Shown: positions 23,899-32,282 of the stretch, piece by piece
Layout of the letters: every line of letters begins with the position of its first letter
How positions within the stretch are numbered: the first letter of the stretch is position 1
NCBI GenBank assembly: GCA_021202495.1
Contig: JAJQCX010000087.1
Location: 1 to 40,727 of the forward strand
Reading direction: 5' to 3'
From: Clostridia bacterium
GTDB lineage: Bacteria; Bacillota; Clostridia; UMGS1883
DNA length: 40,727 nt
Made by a program: the position numbers and the translations under genes
The notes under the pieces: model-generated
Databases searched by the model: none
Seen by the model: the letters and a program-made list of their open reading frames with translations, nothing else
Told to the model about the DNA's origin: nothing

Positions 23899-24635
23899 CA
23901 AAATTCCACCTCGCTCGCGTCAAAAACAGGTCCCTTTTGGCAAACCTTTTCATATCCGTTTTTCGTCTTGCAAACGCACACAAGGCACGCGCCTATTCCG
24001 CAGCCCATGCGCTGCTCCATGCTTATCTCGGCTTTTATCCCCGTTTCCTCGCTCAGCGCCTTAACCGCCTTCAGCATCGGCGCGGGTCCGCATGCATAGA
24101 TAATGTCGCAGCCTTCAAGCTCCTTTTTTGCCAAATCTATCGCAAAGCCGTGATAGCCGTAGTTTCCGTCGTCTGTCGCAACAAGAGTTTTTCCGCACTT
24201 TGCAAAATCGTCCTCCATGCAGACCATGTCTTTATTTCTGAAGCCCAAGAAAATCTTCGGATTTTCAAGCCCTTTCGCGAGGTAAAGCAGCGGAAACACT
24301 CCCAGTCCCCCTCCGATGATAACGGCGTTTTTCCCCTTTTTCAAGTCAAAGCCGTTTCCCAAAGGGCCAATCACGTCAAGCACTCCGCCCTCTCTCTTTG
24401 CCAAAACAGCGGTTCCCTCGCCCTTTATTTCAAAGACAATTTTGACAACATCGCCTTCAATGTCGCATATTGAAATCGGTCTGCGCAGCAAATGCGCCTC
24501 GCTTTCGATATTTATATGCACAAACTGTCCCGGCTTCGCCTCATTTGCCAAATCCTTATTTTTAAGGAGCATCTCTATCTGATTTTTTGCAATTTCACGC
24601 TTTTGTATTATTTCACAAAGCCTTACTTGATACAA
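23898..24635 (-). CDS. pyrK: dihydroorotate dehydrogenase B, electron-transfer subunit
   Basis: PyrK carries FAD and a 2Fe-2S cluster and passes electrons from PyrD to NAD. The ferredoxin-reductase-like fold shows LLRRPISICD (FAD), AVIIGGGLGVFPLLYL (NAD) and the cluster motif CGIGACLVCVC...C near the C-terminus. The track start at 24704 would overlap pyrF far too much. GGAGG inside the end of pyrF lies 10 bases before a TTG at 24635, giving 245 residues beginning with a typical YQVRLCEI sequence and only 13 bases of overlap with pyrF. Confidence 0.93.
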   Translation of the reverse strand: MYQVRLCEIIQKREIAKNQIEMLLKNKDLANEAKPGQFVHINIESEAHLLRRPISICDIEGDVVKIVFEIKGEGTAVLAKREGGVLDVIGPLGNGFDLKKGKNAVIIGGGLGVFPLLYLAKGLENPKIFLGFRNKDMVCMEDDFAKCGKTLVATDDGNYGYHGFAIDLAKKELEGCDIIYACGPAPMLKAVKALSEETGIKAEISMEQRMGCGIGACLVCVCKTKNGYEKVCQKGPVFDASEVEF

Positions 24636-25540
24636 TTTTTCAAAGCCTCCTTCATGTTTATCGCCTCGCATCTTGCCGCCGCGCCGAACTCCTCGGGCTT
24701 CCAATCGCCTTTTTTATATGCGCACATTATCCCGCGCGAGGAATTGACGATTCCGCCCAAGCCTCTCTCGTCAAACGCGAGCGCACAGTCCTCCGCCTTT
24801 CCTCCCTGTGCGCCGTAGCCGGGGATGAGGAAAAACGTGTTCGGCATGAGCGATCTTAACTCCGTCATTTGCTGCGGATATGTCGCGCCCACAACCGCGC
24901 CCACGCGGCTGTAGCCGTATTGCTCCACGTTGTCCGCGCCGAGCGCACTCACCATCGAGCCCATTTTTTCATATATCGGCATCCCGTCAACCTTCAGATC
25001 CTGGAGCTCTCCCGAGGACGGGTTCGACGTTTTGACAAGCACAAAAACGTCCTTGTCAAACCTCACCGCGTCCTTCACAAACGGTTTCAATCCGTCCGTT
25101 CCAAGGTAAGGATTCACCGTCACCGCGTCCGGCGTAAAGGAACGCGCCTTTTTGTCGCCTACAACGGTTTCGCCCAGGTATGCCGTACTGTACGCCTCAG
25201 CCGTCGCGCCGATGTCGCCGCGCTTTACGTCAAGCAGCACATAAAGTCCCTTTTTCTCCGCATAACTAATCGTCTTTTGCAGGCAAATAAGTCCTTCAAT
25301 TCCGTACATTTCGTAATACGCGCTCTGCGGCTTTACCGCCGGCACAATGTCATAGAGATTGTCAATCAGCGTTCTGTTAAATTCAAACAGCGCATCGGCC
25401 GCGCCCTTCTGCCAATCATCGCCCGCTTTCTCCATGCATTCCTTCACAATAAATTCCGGCACATAGTCAATTTTGGGGTCAAGTCCCGCAACTATCGGGG
25501 TGTTGTCCTTTTCAATTATTTTTTCTATCAGCTTATCCAT
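24623..25540 (-). CDS. pyrF: orotidine 5'-phosphate decarboxylase (type 2)
   Basis: PyrF converts OMP to UMP. The 305-residue length and the opening KLIEKIIEKDNTPIVAGLDP fit the longer type 2 subfamily rather than the 240-residue type 1. The catalytic Asp-Lys-Asp motif is VLLDVKRGDIGATAEAY. IPGYGAQGGKAED binds phosphate. The start lies inside the end of pyrC (8-base overlap), with GGAGGGG as ribosome site within pyrC codons. It is part of the pyrBCFKDE operon. Confidence 0.95.
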   Translation of the reverse strand: MDKLIEKIIEKDNTPIVAGLDPKIDYVPEFIVKECMEKAGDDWQKGAADALFEFNRTLIDNLYDIVPAVKPQSAYYEMYGIEGLICLQKTISYAEKKGLYVLLDVKRGDIGATAEAYSTAYLGETVVGDKKARSFTPDAVTVNPYLGTDGLKPFVKDAVRFDKDVFVLVKTSNPSSGELQDLKVDGMPIYEKMGSMVSALGADNVEQYGYSRVGAVVGATYPQQMTELRSLMPNTFFLIPGYGAQGGKAEDCALAFDERGLGGIVNSSRGIMCAYKKGDWKPEEFGAAARCEAINMKEALKNCIK

Positions 25541-26807
25541 TGTATATAATTTCCCCTCCGATCAATGTCTTATGCGCCTTTCCCTGTAATTTAAATCCGT
25601 CAAACGGCGAATTTTTGCTCTTGGAATGAAACTTGTTCACATCTACAACCCACTCTTCGTCCGGGTCAAAGATTGTCAGATCCGCAATCTTCCCCACCGC
25701 AATCTCACCCAAATCGAGATTTAATATGTGCGAGGGATTATACGTCATTTTTTCGAGCATTTCACCCAGCGTCATTCTTCCGCTCTTTACAAGATACGTT
25801 ATCGAAAGCCCCAGCGACGTTTCAAGCCCCACAATGCCGTTTAACGCCTTTTCAAATTCGACTCTCTTTTCGTCGATGTGGTGCGGCGCGTGGTCTGTTA
25901 TAATGCAGTCAATCGTTCCGTCGCACAGTCCTTCGATTATCGCCTCGCGGTCGCTCTCGTCGCGCAGCGGAGGGTTCATCTTCGCGTTCGTGTCAAACCC
26001 TTCAACCGCCTTGTCTGTCAACACAAAATAGTGCGGCGCTGTTTCGCACGTCACCTTCACGCCTCTTTTTTTCGCCTGTCTTACAAGATCGACGCTGTTT
26101 TTCGTGCTGACGTGCGCAATGTGTATCTTCTTGCCCTCGTGCTCCGCAATCAAAATGTCGCGCGCAACCATCGCTTCCTCAACCGCCGGCACTATCGGGC
26201 GCAGCCCCATCAGCGTCGCCGTGACTGAATCGTTCATCTGTCCGCCGTCAAGAAGGCTCAAATCCTCGCAGTGAGATATAACCTGCAAATCAAACCCATC
26301 GGCGTACTGCATCGCCCTTCTCATAACGCTCCCGTTTGAAACGGGTCTTCCATCGTCCGAAATTGCGACAATGCCTTCCTTTTTCATCTCGCCTATTTCA
26401 GCCAATTCTTCGCCCTTAAGCCCCTTTGTCACCGCGCCTATCGGGAAAACGCGGCAGTGCGCCGCTTCCCTTTCGCGCTCTTTAATGTAGCGCACAGTCA
26501 CCGCGTTGTCGCACACGGGGTTTGTGTTCGGCATTGGGCACACGGCAGTAAATCCGCCCGCCGCCGCTGCCGCCGTACCCGATTCGATGTCCTCTTTATA
26601 TTCATAGCCCGGCTCTCTCAAATGGACGTGCATATCAATGAGCCCCGCCGAAACATACATTCCTTCCGCGTCGATTATCTCGGCTCCCTCTTTTTCAATG
26701 TTTTCGCCAATCTTGACTATCATTCCGTCAGAGATAAGTATATCCAATTTTGCGTCAAGAGCGTTCTTTTTGTCTATAACGTGTCCGTTTTTTATTATCT
26801 TGTCCAT
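25533..26807 (-). CDS. pyrC: dihydroorotase
   Basis: PyrC cyclises carbamoyl aspartate to dihydroorotate. The 424-residue product is the class I amidohydrolase type. Metal ligands include DMHVHLREPG (HxH) and DHAPHH. NPPLRDESDREA supplies the substrate and metal loop, and ISHCED and IAHVST carry the further His ligands. ATG follows GGAGG at 8 bases; that GGAGG lies in the last codons of pyrB. It is 3 bases downstream of pyrB, overlaps pyrF by 8 bases, and is probably co-translated with both. Confidence 0.96.
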   Translation of the reverse strand: MDKIIKNGHVIDKKNALDAKLDILISDGMIVKIGENIEKEGAEIIDAEGMYVSAGLIDMHVHLREPGYEYKEDIESGTAAAAAGGFTAVCPMPNTNPVCDNAVTVRYIKEREREAAHCRVFPIGAVTKGLKGEELAEIGEMKKEGIVAISDDGRPVSNGSVMRRAMQYADGFDLQVISHCEDLSLLDGGQMNDSVTATLMGLRPIVPAVEEAMVARDILIAEHEGKKIHIAHVSTKNSVDLVRQAKKRGVKVTCETAPHYFVLTDKAVEGFDTNAKMNPPLRDESDREAIIEGLCDGTIDCIITDHAPHHIDEKRVEFEKALNGIVGLETSLGLSITYLVKSGRMTLGEMLEKMTYNPSHILNLDLGEIAVGKIADLTIFDPDEEWVVDVNKFHSKSKNSPFDGFKLQGKAHKTLIGGEIIYNG

Positions 26808-26810
26808 TGT

Positions 26811-27740
26811 TTAAGCCTCCCTGCACAAAAGATACAAAACCGCCATTCTCACGGCAACGCCGTTTGTGACCTGCCTTGTTATGTACGACTGTTCGCTGTC
26901 CGCAACGCAGCTTGTAAGCTCCACCCCGCGGTTTACGGGACCCGGATGCATTATCAGCGCGCCCGGCTTTGCAAGGCTCAGCCTCTTTTGGTCCATTCCG
27001 TAAAACTCGCTGTATTCGTGTATCGTCGGAAAGAGCGCGCTCTTTTGCCTCTCAAGCTGTATGCGCAAATTCACTATAACGTCGGCGTCAATAACCGCTT
27101 CCTCAACGCTTTTGCAAATCGTCACGTTTCCCGCGTTTTCAAAGCCGCGCGGTATCAGTGTTTCGGGGCCCGCGATAAAGACGCTTGCCCCCAGCTTTGT
27201 CAGCGCAAAGGCGTCGCTTCGCGCCACGCGCGAATGTGTTATATCGCCCACAATCGCGACCTTTAACCCCTCAAAGCCGCCCAAATTTTCTCTTATCGTC
27301 AGCATGTCGAGCAGTGCCTGCGTTGGATGCTCATTCATGCCGTCGCCCGCGTTGACAACGCTCGCCTTCACGTTCTTTGCCAAAAGATGAGGCGCACCCG
27401 CCGCGCTGTGGCGAATGATGATAACGTCGGTGCCCATGCTGTCAATCGTCTTTCCCGTGTCAATCAGCGTTTCGCCTTTTTGCACGCTCGATCCCGACGC
27501 GGTGATGTTCGCGGAAGACGATGACATATATTTGCTCGCCAATTCAAACGACAGCCTTGTCCGCGTGCTGTTCTCGTAAAAAAGCGTCACAACGCTTTTG
27601 CCCTGCAAATGATACGTCTTTTTATCCCCCGACAAAACCTTTTCCTTCATTTCGGCAGCCAAGTCCAATATTTCATATATATCCTCCGCCGAAAGCTCCT
27701 GTATCCCCAAAAGGTCTTTTCGTCCCGGCAGCATATTCAT
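26811..27740 (-). CDS. pyrB: aspartate carbamoyltransferase, catalytic chain
   Basis: PyrB joins carbamoyl phosphate and aspartate, the committed step of pyrimidine synthesis. The product of about 309 residues has the carbamoyl phosphate loop YENSTRTRLSFE near 55, the GDGMNEHPTQALLD motif near 130, and HPGPVNRGVE near 265. No regulatory pyrI gene adjoins it. I take ATG 27740; the ATG two codons later (27734) has better spacing from AAAGGA. The gene opens the pyr operon and follows a hairpin-rich leader. pyrR and carAB, usual in Bacillus at this place, are missing. Confidence 0.95.
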   Translation of the reverse strand: MNMLPGRKDLLGIQELSAEDIYEILDLAAEMKEKVLSGDKKTYHLQGKSVVTLFYENSTRTRLSFELASKYMSSSSANITASGSSVQKGETLIDTGKTIDSMGTDVIIIRHSAAGAPHLLAKNVKASVVNAGDGMNEHPTQALLDMLTIRENLGGFEGLKVAIVGDITHSRVARSDAFALTKLGASVFIAGPETLIPRGFENAGNVTICKSVEEAVIDADVIVNLRIQLERQKSALFPTIHEYSEFYGMDQKRLSLAKPGALIMHPGPVNRGVELTSCVADSEQSYITRQVTNGVAVRMAVLYLLCREA

Positions 27741-27743
27741 CAA

Positions 27744-27983
27744 TCCTTTCCGTACTAAAGTTCAGCCGCTTCGCGGCTGAACACGGGGACAAGCTCCGCT
27801 TTTCCCCGTAAACCTCTTTTCACATCGCGCGCTTACGCTTACGCCTGCCTACGGCAGGCTACCGCGATAGAAGAGTCAAAAACCAAAGACGCTTTGGTTT
27901 TTGACGATTTTACGCGGGGCATTTCCTCCCCCCGCCGAGACAACGCAGAGCGTTTTCTCGGCGCTCTTTTCAGTGAGTGCCAT
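27744..27983 (-). promoter_or_regulatory. hairpin-rich region between rluD and pyrB
   Basis: Six stem-loops follow one another. In plus coordinates these are GCCGAGA/TCTCGGC (27934-27962), GCGGGG/CCCCGC (27914-27935), a perfect 14-bp stem GTCAAAAACCAAAG (27875-27905), GCCTGCC/GGCAGGC (27843-27859), ACGGGGA/TCCCCGT (27783-27809) and GTTCAGCCGC/GCGGCTGAAC (27760-27782). The region contains the rluD 3' end signals and the pyrB leader. I find no PyrR-type binding consensus that I could assert and no clear promoter. Confidence 0.55.
27760..27824 (-). repeat. two-hairpin element, copy 1 (pyrB leader)
   Basis: Bases 27779-27824 are identical to 34078-34123. Next to it is a 10-bp hairpin with a 3-base loop, ending 20 bases from the pyrB ATG. 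The stem differs from copy 2 only by paired changes (A-T to G-C and C-G to G-C), so pairing is preserved. Confidence 0.75.
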
Positions 27984-28913
27984 TCATTTCAAGGCTGAGC
28001 TGTTACTGTTCCGCAAAATCTCCAGCACCCGTGCAAAATCTTCGGGCAAGGGAGCCTCAAAACGCATTTGTTCCTTTGTTCTCGGATGTATAAAGCCTAT
28101 TTTCCCCGCATGGAGCAGCTGCCCCGCAAGGTTAAATTCCTCTTTTTTCACGCCGTATGTCTTGTCGCCCACAATGGGATGACCTATATATTTCATGTGC
28201 ACTCTTATCTGGTGCGTTCTTCCCGTCCGCAGCTTGCAGCGCACGAGAGTGTATTTTCCAAACCTCTCCTCGACGAAAAAGTCCGTCACCGCATCACGCG
28301 CGTTTTTGTCCGTCACGCACATCTTTTTTCTGTCCGCATTATCGCGCCCTATCGACGCTTCAACCTTACCCTCGTCTTCTTTTATGTTTCCATGCACGAG
28401 CGCAAAATATTCTCTCGAAAGTGTGCGGTCGGAAAGCTGCGCCGAGAGCGCCGCGTGCGCCTCGTTCGTCTTTGCCACACACAAAAGCCCCGTCGTATCC
28501 TTGTCAATTCGGTGCACTATCCCCGGTCGCAGCGCCCCGTTTATCCCCGAAAGGTGCCCCTTCGCGTGAAAAAGCACCGCGTTTACAAGCGTTCCCGTTT
28601 CGCTTCCCGGTGCGGGATGCACCACCATCCCGCGCGGCTTATTTATCACCATCACATCGTCGTCCTCATAGACGATGTCAAGCGGTATGTCCTCCGGCTT
28701 TGCCTCAATTTCTTGGGGCTCCGGCATTTCAAATTCTATAACGTCGCCCGGTTTTAATTTATAAGAAGCGTTTTTTGCCTTTCCGTTGACAAATATCTTT
28801 CCCTCGTCAAAAAGCCGCTTTACATATGAGCGCGAAACGCCCTCTACATTTTCGGCGATGTATTTGTCGCAGCGCTCACAGCTTTCAGCTGTGAGTCTCA
28901 CCGCGTCACTCAT
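27984..28913 (-). CDS. RluD-like pseudouridine synthase (YlyB position)
   Basis: The 309-residue RluA/RluD family enzyme converts uridine to pseudouridine in 23S rRNA helix 69 or related sites. An S4 RNA-binding domain (about 1-70: CDKYIAENVEGVSRSYVKRLFDEGKIFVNGK) precedes the catalytic domain with HRIDKDTTGLLCVAK, the catalytic Asp motif, then GRTHQIRVHMKYIGHPIVGD. The ATG at 28913 overlaps the lspA stop as ATGA. The track's 24 extra Lys/Arg-rich residues are the shadow of the lspA tail. The position matches B. subtilis ylyB between lspA and the pyr genes. Confidence 0.93.
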   Translation of the reverse strand: MSDAVRLTAESCERCDKYIAENVEGVSRSYVKRLFDEGKIFVNGKAKNASYKLKPGDVIEFEMPEPQEIEAKPEDIPLDIVYEDDDVMVINKPRGMVVHPAPGSETGTLVNAVLFHAKGHLSGINGALRPGIVHRIDKDTTGLLCVAKTNEAHAALSAQLSDRTLSREYFALVHGNIKEDEGKVEASIGRDNADRKKMCVTDKNARDAVTDFFVEERFGKYTLVRCKLRTGRTHQIRVHMKYIGHPIVGDKTYGVKKEEFNLAGQLLHAGKIGFIHPRTKEQMRFEAPLPEDFARVLEILRNSNSSALK

Positions 28914-29466
28914 TTTCCGCGCCTTCTTCCGCGCTTTCAACGTCCTTGCTTTCGTCTTCCGCACTTTCAACTTCCGCGCTTTCATCCTCCGATTTTCTCA
29001 AATCGAGCAGCGCGTAGAGCACAACAAGCCCCGCGCCGACGCATATCGCGCAGTCGGCAACGTTAAATACCGGGAAATCCATAAACGCCAAGTCGATAAA
29101 ATCGCGCACATATCCAAAGCGCAGCCTATCCGCCAAATTGCCCGCCGCGCCCGCCAAAATGAGCGCCGCCGCCGCAAATTCAAGCATGCTTTGCGGCTTG
29201 AATTTTTTAAAATACCAAATGACCGCCACAAAAACCGCAAGCGTCAGAACCGTGAACAGAACCCTCTGCCCCTGCATAATGCCAAACGCCGCGCCGGAAT
29301 TTTTAACATAAGTGAAATTCAAAATTCCCTTTATCGCGCTCACGCTTTTGCCCTCATATTGCAGCAGCAAATCCACCGCCGTTTTCGTCGCCCTGTCAAG
29401 TATAAGCACGACAAAAGCCAAAATAACGGCAAAAATATATTTTCCCTTAAGCGATTTTGTTTTCAA
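28906..29466 (-). CDS. lspA: signal peptidase II (lipoprotein signal peptidase)
   Basis: LspA is a four-helix membrane aspartic protease that removes signal peptides from prolipoproteins. The catalytic Asp residues lie in AGAAGNLADRLRFGYVRDFID and VFNVADCAICVG. The start is TTG 29466, 7 bases after GGGGG; the track start at 29556 would overlap ileS and is rejected. The 186-residue protein is longer than the usual 150-165 because of an acidic tail of about 28 residues (SEDESAEVESAEDESKDVES) encoded by an imperfect tandem repeat. Its last codon overlaps rluD. Confidence 0.93.
   Translation of the reverse strand: MKTKSLKGKYIFAVILAFVVLILDRATKTAVDLLLQYEGKSVSAIKGILNFTYVKNSGAAFGIMQGQRVLFTVLTLAVFVAVIWYFKKFKPQSMLEFAAAALILAGAAGNLADRLRFGYVRDFIDLAFMDFPVFNVADCAICVGAGLVVLYALLDLRKSEDESAEVESAEDESKDVESAEEGAENE
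28914..28985 (-). repeat. imperfect tandem repeat in the lspA tail
   Basis: The unit GAAAGYGCGGAAG recurs three times with spacers and encodes ESAE-type repeats at the C-terminus of LspA. Confidence 0.6.
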
Positions 29467-29484
29467 AACAGAACCCCCATAGCA

Positions 29485-29517
29485 TTTCGTCACAGGGAAA
29501 AACTCTCTGTGACGAAA
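29485..29517 (-). other. perfect hairpin between ileS and lspA
   Basis: TTTCGTCACAG (29485-29495) pairs with CTGTGACGAAA (29507-29517) around an 11-base loop. It begins 5 bases after the ileS stop codon and lacks a T run, so it is more likely an mRNA processing or stability element than a full terminator. Confidence 0.55.
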
Positions 29518-29522
29518 CAAAT

Positions 29523-32282
29523 TTAATCGACTGCTATTCCCATGTTCTTTGCGCACTTTGCGCAGATTGTCGGATGCAGCTCAATCTTTCCGACCGTTTC
29601 CGAAACCGTCCAGCAGCGTTCGCACTTTGCACCTTCAGCCGGATAAACCGAAACCTTGTCCTCGCCCTTTACGACCTCGGCTTTTGAAACGATGAACACT
29701 TCCGCAAGCTCGTCTTCGACGCTCTTTAAGAAATCGTAATCCGCATCCGCTTCAATCACAACCTTTGCCTCAAGGCTCTTTCCTATCTTCTTTTCAGCTC
29801 TCGCTTCCTCAAGAGCTTTAAGCACGTTTTCACGCACGGAGAGCAGCTTATCCCACTTAGCCTCAATCGCGTCGTCGTGATATTTGTCATTCGGCTTTGC
29901 CATGTCGTTCATAACTGCCGAAAATGCCTTCGCGTCGGCAGTGTGGGGCATATAGCTCCAAATTTCGTCCGCCGTATAGCAGAGAACCGGCGCAATCATG
30001 CGTACAAGCGAATCGAGCACAATGTACATCGCGCTCTGCGCACTTCTTCTCTCCTTCGAGCCTGCCGCCGTCGTGTAAAGTCTGTCCTTTATAATATCAA
30101 GATAAATGTTGCTCATGTCAACAACGCAGAAGTTGTGCAGATTATGATAAATCATGTGGAATTCATAATCCTCATACGCCGAAACAACCTTTTCAACGAC
30201 CTTGTTCAGTCTTATCAGCGCCCACTTGTCAATCTCCTGCATCTCACCATAGTCGACCATGTCAGTCTGCGGGTCAAAATCGGCTATGTTTCCGAGTATA
30301 AACCTCGCCGTGTTTCTTATCTTTCTGTAAGCCTCGGAAAGCTGCTTCAAAATCTCCTCCGAAATTGTCATGTCGGTCTTGTAATCCGCCGAAACAACCC
30401 ACAGTCTCAAAATATCCGCGCCGTAACGCGAAATTATGTCAGCCGGGCTAATGCCGTTGCCCTTCGACTTGCTCATCTTCTGACGCTCTTTGTCGACAAT
30501 CATGCCGTGCGTGATAACAATTTTGTACGGCGCGCAGCCGCGTGCCGCAATGCTCGTCAAAAGCGATGACTGGAACCATCCTCTGTGCTGGTCGTTACCT
30601 TCAAGATAAATATCAGCCGGGAACTGCAGCGACTTTTTCACGTCAAGCACGCCGCTGTGGCTTGAGCCCGAATCGAACCAAACGTCCATGATGTCGGTTT
30701 CTTTTCTGAACTTCGCGCAGCCGCATTTGCACTTTGTCCCTTCGGGCAAAATCTCCTCCGGCGTCTCCGTCCACCATGCGTCCGATCCCTTTTCACCGAA
30801 AAGCTTTGCCACGGAATTTATCGATTCCTCCGTCGCCAGCGGCTCGCCGCACTCCTCGCAGTAGAATATCGGAATGGGCACGCCCCAAGTCCTCTGACGG
30901 GAAATGCACCAGTCGTTGCGGTCGAGCACCATCGACTTAATTCTGTCCTCGCCCCAAGCGGGAATCCATCTCACGCCCTCAATCGCCTTAACCGCTTCCT
31001 CTTTTATGTCCTCAACCGACGCAAACCACTGCTCCGTCGCGCGGAAAACAATCGGCTCATGGCATCTCCAGCAGTGCGGATACTGGTGGATAATCGGGTC
31101 AATCGCGAAAAGCATATTGTCCTTTTTCAGTCTTTCAAGTATCTTCGGGTTACTGTCCGCATAAAACAGCCCCGCAAATTCGCCCGCAAGCTCATTCATA
31201 TAGCCCTTGCTGTCAACCGGCACAACAATAGGAATGTCCTTATATCTCTGGCACGCCACATAGTCCTCAACGCCGTGTCCGGGTGCTGTGTGTACGCAGC
31301 CCGTGCCGGCTTCGAGCGTAACATGGTCGCCCGTTATAACAAGGCTCTTTCTCTCCTCGATAAACGGATGCTGACACTTGATATATTCCAAATCCGCGCC
31401 CTTGCATGCGGCAACGGTCTCATATTCCGTTATTCCGCCCGCCTTCATCGCGCTTTCAACAAGCTCCGTCGCCAAAATGTATATTTCGCCGTTAGCCTTA
31501 ACCAAGCTGTATTCAAAATCCGCATTCACCGCAATCGCCACGTTTGCCGGCAGCGTCCACGTTGTCGTCGTCCAAATAACGAAATATACGTTTTTCGGGT
31601 CAACTCCGAGCTTTGCAAGCTCCCCGTTGTCCTCGCAAACGTTGAATTTTACATAGATAGAATCCGTCTTGTCCTCGGCATATTCAATTTCCGCCTCCGC
31701 GAGCGCTGTTTCGCAGTCGGGGCACCAGTAAATGGGCTTCAATCCGCGGTATATATAGCCCTTCTTCACCATTTCTCCGAATATTTTAATCTGCTTTTCC
31801 TCAAACTTGGGATCGAGCGTAACATAAATATCGTCCCAATCGCCAATCGAGCCGAGCCTTTGTATCTGCTTTTTCTGATTTTCAACATAGCCCAGCGCAA
31901 AGTCGCGGCACGTTTCGCGGAACTTCACAACGCCCACCGCGTCGCGGTTGATGCCCAGCTTCTTTATCGCCTGACGCTCAATCGGAAGCCCGTGAGTGTC
32001 CCATCCGTGTATATACGGCGCTTTATAGCCGCTCATGTTCTTATATCTTGTGATAATGTCCTTGAGGGTCTTATTTAACGCATGCCCCATGTGCATATCG
32101 CCGTTAGCATACGGCGGGCCGTCATGCAGCACAAGCAAGGGCTTGCCCTCGTTTGACTCCATTAGCTTTCCGTACAAGTCCTCGTCAAGCCATTTTTTCA
32201 GGATTTCAGGTTCTCTCTGCGGAAGCGACGCCCTCATCGGGAACTGTGTCTTCGGCAGGTTCAACGTCTGACTGTAATCCAT
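29523..32282 (-). CDS. ileS: isoleucyl-tRNA synthetase
   Basis: The enzyme charges tRNA-Ile and edits valine. The 919-residue product has the HIGH-class motif HMGH at 64-67, the editing (CP1) domain with TTTWTLPANVA and GTGCVHTAPGHGVEDY, KMSKSKGNG in the last third, and a C-terminal zinc ribbon (CERCWTV...CAKCAKN), the eubacterial-type form. I start it at ATG 32282, 8 bases after GAGGAG; the GTG at 32291 overlaps that site. The first 77 bases lie inside the end of divIVA, so no T-box leader can fit directly upstream. Confidence 0.96.
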   Translation of the reverse strand: MDYSQTLNLPKTQFPMRASLPQREPEILKKWLDEDLYGKLMESNEGKPLLVLHDGPPYANGDMHMGHALNKTLKDIITRYKNMSGYKAPYIHGWDTHGLPIERQAIKKLGINRDAVGVVKFRETCRDFALGYVENQKKQIQRLGSIGDWDDIYVTLDPKFEEKQIKIFGEMVKKGYIYRGLKPIYWCPDCETALAEAEIEYAEDKTDSIYVKFNVCEDNGELAKLGVDPKNVYFVIWTTTTWTLPANVAIAVNADFEYSLVKANGEIYILATELVESAMKAGGITEYETVAACKGADLEYIKCQHPFIEERKSLVITGDHVTLEAGTGCVHTAPGHGVEDYVACQRYKDIPIVVPVDSKGYMNELAGEFAGLFYADSNPKILERLKKDNMLFAIDPIIHQYPHCWRCHEPIVFRATEQWFASVEDIKEEAVKAIEGVRWIPAWGEDRIKSMVLDRNDWCISRQRTWGVPIPIFYCEECGEPLATEESINSVAKLFGEKGSDAWWTETPEEILPEGTKCKCGCAKFRKETDIMDVWFDSGSSHSGVLDVKKSLQFPADIYLEGNDQHRGWFQSSLLTSIAARGCAPYKIVITHGMIVDKERQKMSKSKGNGISPADIISRYGADILRLWVVSADYKTDMTISEEILKQLSEAYRKIRNTARFILGNIADFDPQTDMVDYGEMQEIDKWALIRLNKVVEKVVSAYEDYEFHMIYHNLHNFCVVDMSNIYLDIIKDRLYTTAAGSKERRSAQSAMYIVLDSLVRMIAPVLCYTADEIWSYMPHTADAKAFSAVMNDMAKPNDKYHDDAIEAKWDKLLSVRENVLKALEEARAEKKIGKSLEAKVVIEADADYDFLKSVEDELAEVFIVSKAEVVKGEDKVSVYPAEGAKCERCWTVSETVGKIELHPTICAKCAKNMGIAVD

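Noticed and set aside
24636-24704. Longer PyrK start at 24704
   Set aside because: It would overlap pyrF by 82 bases with a non-family sequence; TTG 24635 has GGAGG at 10 bases.
27760-27824. Classical PyrR attenuator in the pyrB leader
   Set aside because: I could not see the PyrR-binding consensus, and the same element precedes sepF, which argues against pyrimidine-specific control.
28914-28985. Lys/Arg-rich N-terminal extension of the RluD-like frame
   Set aside because: It is the lspA acidic tail read in another frame; the ATG at 28913 with ATGA overlap is a better start.
20421-32078. Long plus-strand ORFs opposite the pyr, metG and ileS genes
   Set aside because: They mirror highly conserved minus-strand genes, are rich in Arg/His/Asn with no domain, and lack ribosome sites.
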